A DNA stretch of 64,000 bases from VBDM01 sp035499735 (GTDB lineage Bacteria > Pseudomonadota > Gammaproteobacteria > Burkholderiales > SG8-39), in the NCBI GenBank assembly GCA_035499735.1, contig DATJYC010000024.1, forward strand, positions 47,449 through 111,448. The letters run 5' to 3'. Below, in pieces: positions 9,229-17,772 of this stretch (within the stretch, counting starts at the first letter, position 1; the number at the start of each line of letters is the position of its first letter). The notes beneath the pieces were generated by a model. It saw only the letters and a program-made list of their open reading frames with translations, was not told where the DNA came from and made no database searches. A program made the position numbers and the translations under genes.

Positions 9229-9265
9229 GCCGCCTCCGGGAGCGTTCCCGGGATATCCCGCTTGT

Positions 9266-9271
9266 TATAAT
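9266..9271 (+). promoter_or_regulatory. -10 element of the tRNA-Thr promoter
   Basis: A perfect TATAAT lies 24 bases before the tRNA. A GC-rich discriminator (gcgtcccc) follows, typical of stringently controlled stable-RNA promoters. The -35 region is poor. Confidence 0.6.
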
Positions 9272-9295
9272 GCGTCCCCTCGTGCGCGCGCGCGG

Positions 9296-9371
<76 letters not shown>

Positions 9372-9421
9372 GGACGGCATCCTGGCTGCCCCTCCGCAGC
9401 GCGCGCAACTGGGGAGACACA

Positions 9422-10954
9422 ATGAAGCTGTTCGGGGCCGACAAGTCCGATCATCCCATGGCCGACGCGAAGGAGGCCCGGAAGATCGTCGATGCGATCC
9501 CCGGAGCCGACTCCTTCAAGGCGCTCGAGGACCTCAACCACTGGCTGGAATCGGTGCGCACCTGGCCGGAGTTCACGCACGATCACCGCGCGGACCTGGT
9601 CGAGATGGTGGACGAGGCCGCGCAGGCCCACCTGCGCAGGCTCCAGCGGGACTACCTGTCGACGTCGCGGCTCTCCAAGTATCAGGAGAACCGCCTGTGG
9701 ACCACGATACGCGAGTCCTACCGCCAGTCCGCTTTCGCCTACGCGACCTGCGTCGATGTCTTCGTCACCAGCCAGAAGGGCTGGGAGGTCCTCAAGGCGC
9801 GCATGCCCATGCTCACGGTTCGCGCCCTGCACGCGCTCGCGGGGCAGATGAAGTGGCAGTACATACGCTACGGGCTCCAGGACGCGTCCTTGTGGGGCTC
9901 GATCTGCAAGATCTACGCCTTCGCCGAGAGCCGCAAGTACTCCGGAGCGAGGATCGCCGTCGTCACCGGCATGCCCGAGGAGACGTCGGCGGAGCTGGAA
10001 TTTCTCAAGGCGGTTATGCTCGCCGTGTCCTCGCCCGACAGCCTGCTGCCGCAGGAGATCGAGCTCGTCGAACGCCTGGTCGCGCATCTCGCCGGCTCGT
10101 TCAAGCTCACGCCGGTTCCCCAGGTCGACACGGCCTATGGCATCGATCTCACGGCGACCCAGCCGCCGGCGCGGATCGGGCGGCCCCCGCCACCCGCTCC
10201 GCCGCTGCGATTCTTCTCGGCGTCCGCCGCGGTCGGTCAGGTGAAGCAACTGATCCAGGTGGTGAAGTCGACGAACGCCGTGCCCTCGAGCGTAAGCCTC
10301 GGCGGCAGCTACGAACCGCAGATGGTCGTCGAGGTGCTCGAGCATCTCGCGCTCAACTGGTCGGCGCAGCCGCCGGAGAGAAAGGCGCCGCGTCACCAGG
10401 TCAAGTCCCGGGTCACGATCACCCACGGCTTCGACGGCGTGCTCTCGGCGCTCGACCCCGGAGGCGAGGCCCTGTTCGATCCCGAGAAGATCGAGAGCTG
10501 GATCGTGGAGAACGTCAGCTCGGGAGGCTTCGGCGCGCTCGTGCCGCAGCTGAGGGGCGACTGGCTGAAGATCGGGTGCCTGCTCGGGCTTCAGCCCGAG
10601 GGAGGCTCCAACTGGATCGTCGGCGTGGTGCGGCGCTTTCAGCGCGACGCCACGCAGACCGGAGCGGTCGGCATCCAGACCCTCGGGCGGACCGCGCAGC
10701 CCGCGCCGGCGCGGCTGGTGAGCGGCCACGCGGTGGTCAGCCGCGACACCGAAACGGCGATCATGCTCGGCCCGATCGACGCCGCGCCCGAGGCGCAGCT
10801 GCTCCTGCGCACGGGCGTTCTTGCACCCGGACAGAATCTCCAGCTCGAGCAGGACGGAAAAGTCTACCTCCTGCTTCCGACCGGGGCGATGGAGCGGGGA
10901 GACGACTACGAGATCGTCCGCTGCCGCGTCCTGCGGCGCGACTCGGGCGACTAG
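9422..10954 (+). CDS. PilZ-domain protein, probable cyclic-di-GMP receptor
   Basis: A 510-residue cytoplasmic protein. The N-terminal ~270 residues are mainly helical and of unknown function. A proline-rich linker lies near residues 245-260. The C-terminal part holds the two PilZ hallmarks: R320-KAP-R324 (RxxxR) and N364-VSSGG (NxSxxG), which bind cyclic di-GMP in this family. The domain continues through WLKIGCLLGL to the end. It stands 50 bases after tRNA-Thr and convergent to a carboxylesterase gene. Given the pil operon nearby it may act on surface behaviour, but that is inference. Confidence 0.75.
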   Translation: MKLFGADKSDHPMADAKEARKIVDAIPGADSFKALEDLNHWLESVRTWPEFTHDHRADLVEMVDEAAQAHLRRLQRDYLSTSRLSKYQENRLWTTIRESYRQSAFAYATCVDVFVTSQKGWEVLKARMPMLTVRALHALAGQMKWQYIRYGLQDASLWGSICKIYAFAESRKYSGARIAVVTGMPEETSAELEFLKAVMLAVSSPDSLLPQEIELVERLVAHLAGSFKLTPVPQVDTAYGIDLTATQPPARIGRPPPPAPPLRFFSASAAVGQVKQLIQVVKSTNAVPSSVSLGGSYEPQMVVEVLEHLALNWSAQPPERKAPRHQVKSRVTITHGFDGVLSALDPGGEALFDPEKIESWIVENVSSGGFGALVPQLRGDWLKIGCLLGLQPEGGSNWIVGVVRRFQRDATQTGAVGIQTLGRTAQPAPARLVSGHAVVSRDTETAIMLGPIDAAPEAQLLLRTGVLAPGQNLQLEQDGKVYLLLPTGAMERGDDYEIVRCRVLRRDSGD

Positions 10955-10960
10955 CGCGCC

Positions 10961-11632
10961 TCAGTTCCCGGCGCCGAGCACCTTCCTCAGCCAGGCGCCG
11001 ATGTCGGCGACCTCGTCGGGGCAAACCGAGTGCGGCATGGGGTATTCGCGCCATTCCACGGCGTAGCCGAGCGATTGCAGGAGAGCGCGCGACTCCTGGG
11101 CGCGCGCGAGCGCGATGACCGGGTCGTAGCTGCCGTGCGCCATGAAGATCGGCGCGCCGCGGTTCGCCGCGGCGGCCTCGGCGGCGAACTTGTCGGCGAT
11201 CGGCAGGTAGGTCGAAAGGGCCATGATTCCGGCGAGCCGCTCGCCGTGGCGCAGGCCCGTCTGCAGCGCGATCGCGCCCCCCTGCGAGAAGCCCGCGAGC
11301 ACGAGGCGATCGGCCGCCGTGCCGCGCGTCCTCTCGCGCTCGATCAGCGCCTCGATCAGCTTCTGCGAGGCGCGGACGCCGTCCTCGTCCTCGCGCCGGA
11401 TCGCGCCGTCGCGTACGTCGTACCAGGCGCGCATGCGCATGCCACCATTGATCGTCACCGGCTGGACTGGCGCGTGGGGGAACACGAACCGGACCGGTGT
11501 CTTGGGCAGCTGCAGCGCGGGCACGATGGGGGCGAAATCGTTCCCGTCGGCGCCCAGCCCGTGCAGCCAGATGACGCTCGCGCCCGGATTCGTCGCGGTC
11601 TCGATTTCGATCGCGTCGAGAAGCCCGGCCAT
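10961..11632 (-). CDS. Carboxylesterase / phospholipase of the EstB family
   Basis: A 223-residue serine hydrolase of the carboxylesterase type 2 / acyl-protein-thioesterase-like family. The nucleophile elbow is GFSQGG (Ser116), with Asp170 in the SYDPV segment and His201 in MPHSVC completing the triad. The WLHGLGADGNDF oxyanion segment is near residue 22. The start at 11632 follows the mog stop by two bases; an upstream in-frame start would lie within mog. Translational coupling to mog is likely. The natural substrate is unknown. Confidence 0.88.
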   Translation of the reverse strand: MAGLLDAIEIETATNPGASVIWLHGLGADGNDFAPIVPALQLPKTPVRFVFPHAPVQPVTINGGMRMRAWYDVRDGAIRREDEDGVRASQKLIEALIERERTRGTAADRLVLAGFSQGGAIALQTGLRHGERLAGIMALSTYLPIADKFAAEAAAANRGAPIFMAHGSYDPVIALARAQESRALLQSLGYAVEWREYPMPHSVCPDEVADIGAWLRKVLGAGN

Positions 11633-11634
11633 CG

Positions 11635-12234
11635 TCAGGCCTGCTTCGGCCGGATAGCCGATTTGGGGCGGAAGGCCTTCACCACCTCGTCGCGGGTCTC
11701 GATATAAGGGCCGCCGATCAGGTCGATGCAATACGGGACGGCCGCGAAGATGCCGGCGACGAGCGTCTTGCCGTGAGCGTCCTTGAGGCCCTCGAGCGTC
11801 TCGCGGATCGACTTCGGCTGGCCCGGCAGGTTGATGATGAGAGCGCCATTGCGCACGACCGCGACCTGACGCGACAGGATCGCCGTCGGAACGAACTCCA
11901 GGCTGATCCTGCGCATCTGCTCGCCGAACCCCGGCATCACCTTCTCGGCGACCGCGAGCGTCGCCTCCGGGGTGACATCGCGCGGGGCGGGACCCGTGCC
12001 GCCGGTGGTGAGCACGAGATGGCAGCCCTCGCGGTCGACGAGCTCGACGAGCGTGGACTCGATCACCGGGCGCTCGTCGGGGATGAGGCGCTTCTCGGTC
12101 CGCCAGGGGCTCGTCAGGGCGCGCGCGAAGAATTCCTCGAGCGCCGGTATGCCCTCGTCCCTGTATGCGCCCCTCGAGGCCCGGTCGCTGATCGACACGA
12201 GCCCGATGAGCAGCTCGTCGCCTGCTGCCGTCAT
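11635..12234 (-). CDS. mog: Molybdopterin adenylyltransferase
   Basis: A 199-residue MogA/MoeA-like-fold protein that adenylates molybdopterin before molybdenum insertion. The signature TTGGTGPAPRDVTPEAT lies at residues 76-92, and the LPGQPKS product-binding segment lies further on. Its length matches E. coli Mog. It is followed closely by the esterase gene and preceded by darP on the same strand (22-base gap). Molybdenum enzymes are not encoded in the window. Confidence 0.92.
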   Translation of the reverse strand: MTAAGDELLIGLVSISDRASRGAYRDEGIPALEEFFARALTSPWRTEKRLIPDERPVIESTLVELVDREGCHLVLTTGGTGPAPRDVTPEATLAVAEKVMPGFGEQMRRISLEFVPTAILSRQVAVVRNGALIINLPGQPKSIRETLEGLKDAHGKTLVAGIFAAVPYCIDLIGGPYIETRDEVVKAFRPKSAIRPKQA

Positions 12235-12256
12235 GGCCGCCAGTATAGCCGGGGGA

Positions 12257-12766
12257 TCAGGCCGCGTCGTCCTCGCGCGCCGATCCCGCGACGATTTCGC
12301 GAAGCGCGCGGAAGAGCTCGCGGTAAGCGCGCGGCGGCGAGCCCGCTGCGCGCTCCTCGCGCGCCTTGCGGGCGAGTGCGCGCAGATGCCTTGCGTCGAT
12401 CCTCGGGTAGGCGCGCACGAGCTCGTCGACCGCGGATTCGTCCTCGAGCAGCCGGTCGCGCCAGCGCTCGACGCGGTGCTGCTGCGCCGTGTGCTCCGCC
12501 GAGACCCCGTCCCACACCTTGAGCTTCTCGCGGATGGGCCCGGGCTCGACCGAGCGCATGAGCCTGCCGATGTACTGCATCTGGCGGCGCCGCGCCTCGT
12601 GCTTGGTCATGCGGCGGAGGTTCGCGAGCGCGTCGCGCAGACCGTCGGGGAGCGGCACGGCGGCGAGCTGCTCGGGGTTGAGCTCAGCGAGGCGCGCCCC
12701 GAGCGCCTGCAGCTCGTGCATCTCGCGCTTGCGCTGGGTCTTGCTGGGTTTTTCCTCGTCCTGCAC
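12257..12766 (-). CDS. darP: Ribosome maturation factor DarP (YjgA/DUF615 family)
   Basis: A 169-residue, strongly charged helical protein matching YjgA/DarP, which associates with late 50S ribosomal precursors. The opening segment PSKTQRKREMHELQALG and the later RRRQMQYIGRLMR are family-typical. It is divergent from pmbA with only 37 bases between start codons, the same neighbour relation as yjgA-pmbA in E. coli. The short gap must hold both promoters; an AT-rich tatatcata at 12772-12780 is the only plausible core. Confidence 0.9.
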   Translation of the reverse strand: MQDEEKPSKTQRKREMHELQALGARLAELNPEQLAAVPLPDGLRDALANLRRMTKHEARRRQMQYIGRLMRSVEPGPIREKLKVWDGVSAEHTAQQHRVERWRDRLLEDESAVDELVRAYPRIDARHLRALARKAREERAAGSPPRAYRELFRALREIVAGSAREDDAA

Positions 12767-12803
12767 GCGCGTATATCATAGCGTCTTTCCCCGGCACCCC
12801 CGC

Positions 12804-14144
12804 ATGGCGCAGCCCCGTTTTTCGCACGACCTAGGCACGCTGAAGGCGATCGCGGCCGACGCGCTGGCTCACGCCGCTGCGAAGGGCGCGAGCGCCTGCG
12901 AGGCGGAGGCATCCGACGGCTACGGCCAGACCGTGACGGTGCGCAAGGGCGAGGTCGAGACGATCGAGTACAACCGCGACAAGAGCCTGGGCGTGACCGT
13001 CTACGTCGGCAAACGCAAGGGCTACGCGAGCACGGCCGATTTCACCGGGCGCGCTGTCCGTGACACGGTCGAGGCGGCGCTCACGATCGCGCGCTTTACG
13101 GCGGAGGACGAGGCGGCCGGCCTTCCCGATCCGGAGGACCTCGCGCGCAACCCCGGGGATCTCGACCTGTTCCACCCGTGGAATCCGCCGGTCGAGGAGG
13201 CGATCGCGATGGCGAAGGCCTGCGAGGCCGCCGCGTTCCGCCTCGACAAGCGCGTGGTGAACTCAGAGGGCGCGAGCGTCTCCGCGCAGCAGTGGCAGTT
13301 CGCTCTCGGCAACAGCCACGGCTTCATGGAAGGTTTTCCCACCTCGCGCCACACTCTCTCCTGCGCGGTGATCGCCGCGGAGAACGGCCAGATGCAGCGC
13401 GACGACTGGCACGTGTCGCAGCGCTCCGTGAGCGACCTCGCCCGGCCGGAGGCGGTCGGGGACTACGCCGGCAGGAGAGCGCTCGCCCGTCTGCGCAGCC
13501 GCAAGATCGGAACGCTCCAGGCTCCGGTGCTGTTCGAGGCGCCGGTGGCGAACGACTTCGTCTCGACTTTCGTCGCGGCCGCGAGCGGCGGCAATCTCTA
13601 CCGCAAGGCCTCGTTCCTCGTCGATGCCCTGGGCAAGACGGTCTTCTCGCCGGCCGTGACCTTGCTCGAGCGGCCGCACCTGCCGCGGGGCCAGGCGAGC
13701 TCCTGGTACGACGACGAGGGCGTGGCCACGCGCGATCGCGACGTGGTGAGGGACGGGGTGCTGCGCGGGTATTTCCTTGGCAGCTATTCGGCGCGCAAGC
13801 TCGGGATGAAAACCACCGGCAGCGCCGGCGGCAACCACAACCTGATCCTGCAGGGGGGGGAGCTCGATCTTCCGGGACTGATCCGAAGAATGGGCCGCGG
13901 GCTGCTCGTGACCGAGCTGATCGGCTTCGGCGTGAACCTCGTCACCGGCGACTACTCACGTGGCGCGGCCGGCTTCTGGGTGGAGGGCGGGGAGATCCGC
14001 CACCCGGTCGAGGAGATCACCATCGCGGGCAACCTGCGCGACATGTTCCGCTCGATCGCCGCCATCGGGTCGGACGCGCTCACGCGCGGGTCGCGCACCA
14101 CGGGATCGATCCTCATCGAGGAAATGACGATCGCCGGGAATTGA
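12804..14144 (+). CDS. pmbA: Metalloprotease PmbA/TldE
   Basis: A 446-residue TldD/TldE-family protein. TldE (PmbA) forms a heterodimer with the zinc protease TldD that degrades unfolded peptides and matures some modified peptides such as microcin B17. Family segments include RKGEVETIEYNRDKSLGVTV near the N-terminus, then SWYDDEGVATRD, TTGSAGGNHNL and VTGDYSRGAAGFWVE. TldE subunits lack the HExxxH zinc site, and none is seen here. The start at 12804 is the first ATG clear of darP. No tldD is in the window. Confidence 0.93.
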   Translation: MAQPRFSHDLGTLKAIAADALAHAAAKGASACEAEASDGYGQTVTVRKGEVETIEYNRDKSLGVTVYVGKRKGYASTADFTGRAVRDTVEAALTIARFTAEDEAAGLPDPEDLARNPGDLDLFHPWNPPVEEAIAMAKACEAAAFRLDKRVVNSEGASVSAQQWQFALGNSHGFMEGFPTSRHTLSCAVIAAENGQMQRDDWHVSQRSVSDLARPEAVGDYAGRRALARLRSRKIGTLQAPVLFEAPVANDFVSTFVAAASGGNLYRKASFLVDALGKTVFSPAVTLLERPHLPRGQASSWYDDEGVATRDRDVVRDGVLRGYFLGSYSARKLGMKTTGSAGGNHNLILQGGELDLPGLIRRMGRGLLVTELIGFGVNLVTGDYSRGAAGFWVEGGEIRHPVEEITIAGNLRDMFRSIAAIGSDALTRGSRTTGSILIEEMTIAGN

Positions 14145-14171
14145 AAGGCGCACGGGCCTTGAGCGTATAAT
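14141..14171 (+). promoter_or_regulatory. Putative promoter of the TRAP receptor gene
   Basis: A perfect TATAAT (14166-14171) is preceded by TTGAAA (14141-14146), which overlaps the pmbA stop codon. The 19-base spacer is long, so a regulator may be needed. A strong AGGAGGG ribosome site follows near 14191. Confidence 0.5.
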
Positions 14172-14202
14172 CGGCCGGGTTTCTCTATCGAGGAGGGCGA
14201 CA

Positions 14203-15321
14203 ATGAAGCGACGCGAATTCCTGAAAAACGCCGGGCTGGGCGCGGCCGCCGGGGCGACACTGCTGGCGGCGCAGGCCAAGGCCCAGAGCGGGGCCCTGCC
14301 GCAGGTCAACTGGCGGCTGGCCGCGAGCTGGCCCAAGAGCCTGGACACGCTCTACGGCGGTGCCGAGCTGATCGGCAAGCGCGTCGCGGCGGCGACCGGG
14401 GGCAGGTTCAACATCAAGGTGTTCGCCGCCGGCGAGATCGTCGGGGGCCTGCAGGTCCTCGACGCGGTCCAGAACGCGACGGTGGAATGCGGGCATACGG
14501 CGACGTACTACTACTTCGGCAAGGACCCGACGTTTGCGTTCTCCTGCGCGATTCCCTTCGGGATGAACTGCCGCCAGCAGAATGCCTGGATGTACCACGG
14601 CGGCGGCCTCGAGCTGATGCGGGAGTTCTTCAAGGAGTACAACATTATCCAGTTTCCGGCAGGCAACACCGGCTGCCAGATGGGCGGCTGGTTCAGGAAG
14701 CCCATCAACAAGGTGTCGGACTTGAAGGGCCTCAAGATGCGCATCGGCGGCACCGGCGGCCTGCCCCTCACCAGGCTCGGCGTGGTACCGCAGCAGATCG
14801 CGGGCGGCGACATCTATCCGGCCCTGGAAAAGGGGACGGTCGACGCGGCAGAATGGGTCGGTCCCTACGACGACGAGAAGCTCGGCTTTGCGAAGGTCGC
14901 GAAGTACTACTACTACCCGGGCTGGTGGGAGGGCGGTCCCGAGCTCGACCTGCTCGTCAACATCAAGGCCTGGGAGGCTCTGCCGCCGGAGTACAAGGCG
15001 ATCCTGGAAGCCGCGTGCGCCGAGGCGAACGTGTGGATGATGGCGAAGTACGACGCGGTCAATCCGGACGCGCTCAAGCGCCTGCTCGCGATGGGCGTGA
15101 AGCTGCAGCCGTTCTCCAACGAGATCATGGCCGCGTGCTATAAGGCCGCGACCGAGGTCTATGACGAGTTCGCTGCGAAGAACGCGAAGTTCAAGAAGGT
15201 CTACGACCCGTGGAAGAAGTTCCGCAACGAGCAGGACCAGTGGTTCGCGGTGGCGGAGAGCCGCTTCGACAACTTCATGATCGCTGCGGAGCGCCTGTCG
15301 CAGCGCGGATCCAAGAAGTAG
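14203..15321 (+). CDS. TRAP transporter solute-binding protein (DctP family)
   Basis: A 372-residue periplasmic receptor. The N-terminus is a twin-arginine-type signal (RREFLKN, residues 3-9, then an Ala/Gly-rich stretch cleaved near AQA-K/AQS). The mature protein matches the DctP subgroup that binds 2-oxo acids or aromatic carboxylates (TakP/FcbT1-like). The conserved Arg that clamps the ligand carboxylate is probably in KMRIGGTGG, near residue 183. Its membrane partners are encoded on the opposite strand just downstream (15386-17685). The exact ligand cannot be read from sequence. Confidence 0.9.
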   Translation: MKRREFLKNAGLGAAAGATLLAAQAKAQSGALPQVNWRLAASWPKSLDTLYGGAELIGKRVAAATGGRFNIKVFAAGEIVGGLQVLDAVQNATVECGHTATYYYFGKDPTFAFSCAIPFGMNCRQQNAWMYHGGGLELMREFFKEYNIIQFPAGNTGCQMGGWFRKPINKVSDLKGLKMRIGGTGGLPLTRLGVVPQQIAGGDIYPALEKGTVDAAEWVGPYDDEKLGFAKVAKYYYYPGWWEGGPELDLLVNIKAWEALPPEYKAILEAACAEANVWMMAKYDAVNPDALKRLLAMGVKLQPFSNEIMAACYKAATEVYDEFAAKNAKFKKVYDPWKKFRNEQDQWFAVAESRFDNFMIAAERLSQRGSKK

Positions 15322-15336
15322 AGGCTTTTTCTCGCG

Positions 15337-15368
15337 AAGAAAAACCCCGCGCAAGCGGGGTTTTTCTT
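15337..15368. terminator. Bidirectional Rho-independent terminator
   Basis: A perfect 14-bp stem (15337-15350 with 15355-15368) closed by a GCAA tetraloop, with A-run and T-run flanks. It therefore works in both directions, ending the TRAP receptor gene on the plus strand and the dctQM operon on the minus strand. Confidence 0.93.
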
Positions 15369-15385
15369 TTTGAGCCGGAGTCCGG

Positions 15386-17098
15386 CTACTTGGTCTTCGC
15401 GCCGCCGCCCCCTCCGAGCTCGCGCTCGAGCGCCTTCTCCGCGTCCTCCTGCTCGGTGCTCTGGCCCTGTCCCGGCTCGGGCGCCTCTTCCGGCACGATG
15501 ATCTGGATCTTGTTGACGTCGACCGCCTGCTTCTTGGCGATTCCGCCGGTGACGATCCCCGGGAAGGCGATGATGAGCGTCACCATGATGACCTGGATCA
15601 CCACGAAGGGCACGGCGCCCCAGTAGATCTGTCCCGTGGTGACGCGCGCCGTGAGGCGGCCGGTCATCTTGTCGGTGAAGTCGCGCGCCGGCGCGACGCT
15701 GCGCAGGTAGAACAACGCGAACCCGAACGGCGGGTGCATGAACGAGGTCTGCATGTTCACGCCGTAGAGCACGCCCAGCCAGATGAGATCGATGCCGAGC
15801 TTCTCCGCCACCGGGCCGAGCAGCGGAATGACGATGAACGACAGCTCGAAGAAATCGAGAAAGAAGGCGAGAACGAAGATCAAGATGTTCGTCACGATCA
15901 GGAAGCCGAGTTGCCCACCGGGGAGGCCGGAGAGCAGCGCTTCGACCCACAGGTGCCCGTCGACGCCGTAGAAAGTCAGGCTGAAGACGCGCGCGCCGAC
16001 CAGGATGAAGACGACGAAGGCTGTGAGGCGCGCGGTCGTATCCATCGCCTGCTTGAGCAATCCGAGCGACAGGCGGCGGCGCGCGATCGCCATCGCGAGC
16101 GCGCCGCTCGCGCCCATCGCGCCGCCCTCGGTCGGCGTCGCCACGCCGAGAAAAATCGTCCCCAGGACGAGAAAGATCAGGGCGAGCGGCGGGATCAGGA
16201 CAAAGGTGACGCGCTCGGCGATCCGCGACAGCAGCCCGAGCTTGAGCACGTGATTCACCACCGACGCGGCGAAGGCCACGCCGACTCCGACGGCGGTCGA
16301 GATGACAAGCATCTCGTCGGTGGCTACGTCCGCCGCGAGGTAGTACTTCGCGAACGCGACCGCGGAAGCCGTTGCGACGACCGTCAGCACGGCAAGCGAG
16401 GTCGTGCCGCTCGAGCCGCCGGGCTGGCGCAGCGTGCGCGCCTCCGAGGGAAGCGCCGGGGCCCAGGCTGGCCTGAAGAAGGTGATGCCGACGGTGTAGA
16501 GGGCGTAGAGTCCTGCGAGCGTGACACCCGGGATGAACGCGCCCTCGTACATGTCGCCGACCGAGCGGCCGAGCTGGTCGGCCATGACGATGAGCACCAG
16601 CGACGGCGGGATGATCTGCGCGAGCGTGCCCGAGGCGGCGATCACGCCGCTGGCGAAGCGCCGGTCGTAGCCGTAGCGCAGCATGATCGGCAGCGAGATG
16701 AGCCCCATCGAGATGACCGAGGCGGCCACCACGCCGGTCGTCGCTGCGAGCAGCGCGCCGACGAAGATCACCGCGAAGGCGAGTCCGCCGCGGAGCGGCC
16801 CGAAGAGCTGGCCGATCGTGTCGAGCAGGTCCTCGGCCATGCCGCTGCGCTCGAGGATCAGCCCCATGAAGGTGAAGAACGGCACCGCAAGCAGCGTGTC
16901 GTTCGACATGATCGCCCAGATGCGCTGGGGCAGCGCCTGGAACAGCGTCGTCTGGAGCAGCCCCAGCTCGATCCCGATGAGGCCGAACGAGATCCCGACC
17001 GCTGCGAGCGCAAAGGCGACCGGATAGCCGATGAGCAGGAAGATGATCAGCGCCCCGAACATGAGGGGCGCCATGTTGTGAGCGACGAACTCCATCAT
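15386..17098 (-). CDS. TRAP transporter large permease (DctM)
   Basis: A 570-residue polytopic membrane protein of the DctM family, longer than the usual ~430. The extra length is a central loop with additional helices around residues 215-290 and a charged C-terminal tail rich in Glu, Gln and Gly. Conserved segments include FFTFMGLILERSGMAEDLL and the GATPTEGGAMGA-like GVATPTEGGAMG. The start at 17098 overlaps the dctQ stop (ATGA). It is the sodium-coupled transport channel fed by the receptor at 14203-15321. Confidence 0.92.
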   Translation of the reverse strand: MMEFVAHNMAPLMFGALIIFLLIGYPVAFALAAVGISFGLIGIELGLLQTTLFQALPQRIWAIMSNDTLLAVPFFTFMGLILERSGMAEDLLDTIGQLFGPLRGGLAFAVIFVGALLAATTGVVAASVISMGLISLPIMLRYGYDRRFASGVIAASGTLAQIIPPSLVLIVMADQLGRSVGDMYEGAFIPGVTLAGLYALYTVGITFFRPAWAPALPSEARTLRQPGGSSGTTSLAVLTVVATASAVAFAKYYLAADVATDEMLVISTAVGVGVAFAASVVNHVLKLGLLSRIAERVTFVLIPPLALIFLVLGTIFLGVATPTEGGAMGASGALAMAIARRRLSLGLLKQAMDTTARLTAFVVFILVGARVFSLTFYGVDGHLWVEALLSGLPGGQLGFLIVTNILIFVLAFFLDFFELSFIVIPLLGPVAEKLGIDLIWLGVLYGVNMQTSFMHPPFGFALFYLRSVAPARDFTDKMTGRLTARVTTGQIYWGAVPFVVIQVIMVTLIIAFPGIVTGGIAKKQAVDVNKIQIIVPEEAPEPGQGQSTEQEDAEKALERELGGGGGAKTK

Positions 17099-17685
17099 GC
17101 CGACTCGCCGCGCCCCTTGCGGATGGCCTCGGCGAGGGCCTCGGCCTCGCTCGGGCCCTCGTGCTTCTCGGCCGGGTCGGCGATCAGGCCGCGAAGGAAA
17201 GCGACCCGCTTGATCAATTCGGAGGCGCCCTGCGCGACGAGCAGAAAAAAGCCGATCGGCACCATCAGCCGCGCGGGCCAGATGATCAGGCCGCCCGCGT
17301 TGGTCGAGACCTCGTGGCTCGCGAAGGCGTCGACGAACACGGGCCAGGAGAGCCACATGATGAGCGCGGCCATCGGCCACAGGAACAGCAGCGTCCCGAC
17401 GATGTCGATCCACGCCTGCGCGCGCTTCGAGAGGTGCCCGGTGATCACGTCGATGCGCACGTGCTGGTTGTGCAGCAGCGCATAGCCCGCGCAGAACAGG
17501 AACACCGCGGAGAACAGGTACCACTGGACTTCGAGCCAGGCGTTCGAGCTGCGGTTGAAGGCGTAGCGCACGACCGCGTTGCCCGCGCTGACGAGCACTG
17601 CGACCAGGATCAGCCAGTAGACGGCCCGCCCGACGCGATCGTTCAGCGCGTCGATCAGGCGCGACAGCGACAGCAGGTGTTGCAC
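17095..17685 (-). CDS. TRAP transporter small permease (DctQ)
   Basis: A 196-residue protein with four predicted membrane helices, and the WLEVQWYLF and HVRIDVI segments that mark DctQ subunits. It pairs with DctM. Translation starts at GTG (17685) behind a strong GAGGAGGGG ribosome site. A tatagt sequence at about 17735-17740 on the minus strand is the likely -10. Its stop overlaps the dctM start by four bases. Confidence 0.9.
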   Translation of the reverse strand: MQHLLSLSRLIDALNDRVGRAVYWLILVAVLVSAGNAVVRYAFNRSSNAWLEVQWYLFSAVFLFCAGYALLHNQHVRIDVITGHLSKRAQAWIDIVGTLLFLWPMAALIMWLSWPVFVDAFASHEVSTNAGGLIIWPARLMVPIGFFLLVAQGASELIKRVAFLRGLIADPAEKHEGPSEAEALAEAIRKGRGESA

Positions 17686-17772
17686 GCGGGTCCCCTCCTC
17701 GCGCCGGCTACGCCTCCCTTACCGGCAGGGCATTCTCCACTATAAGGCAGCGCTTGGCAAAACAGCCTGCCG

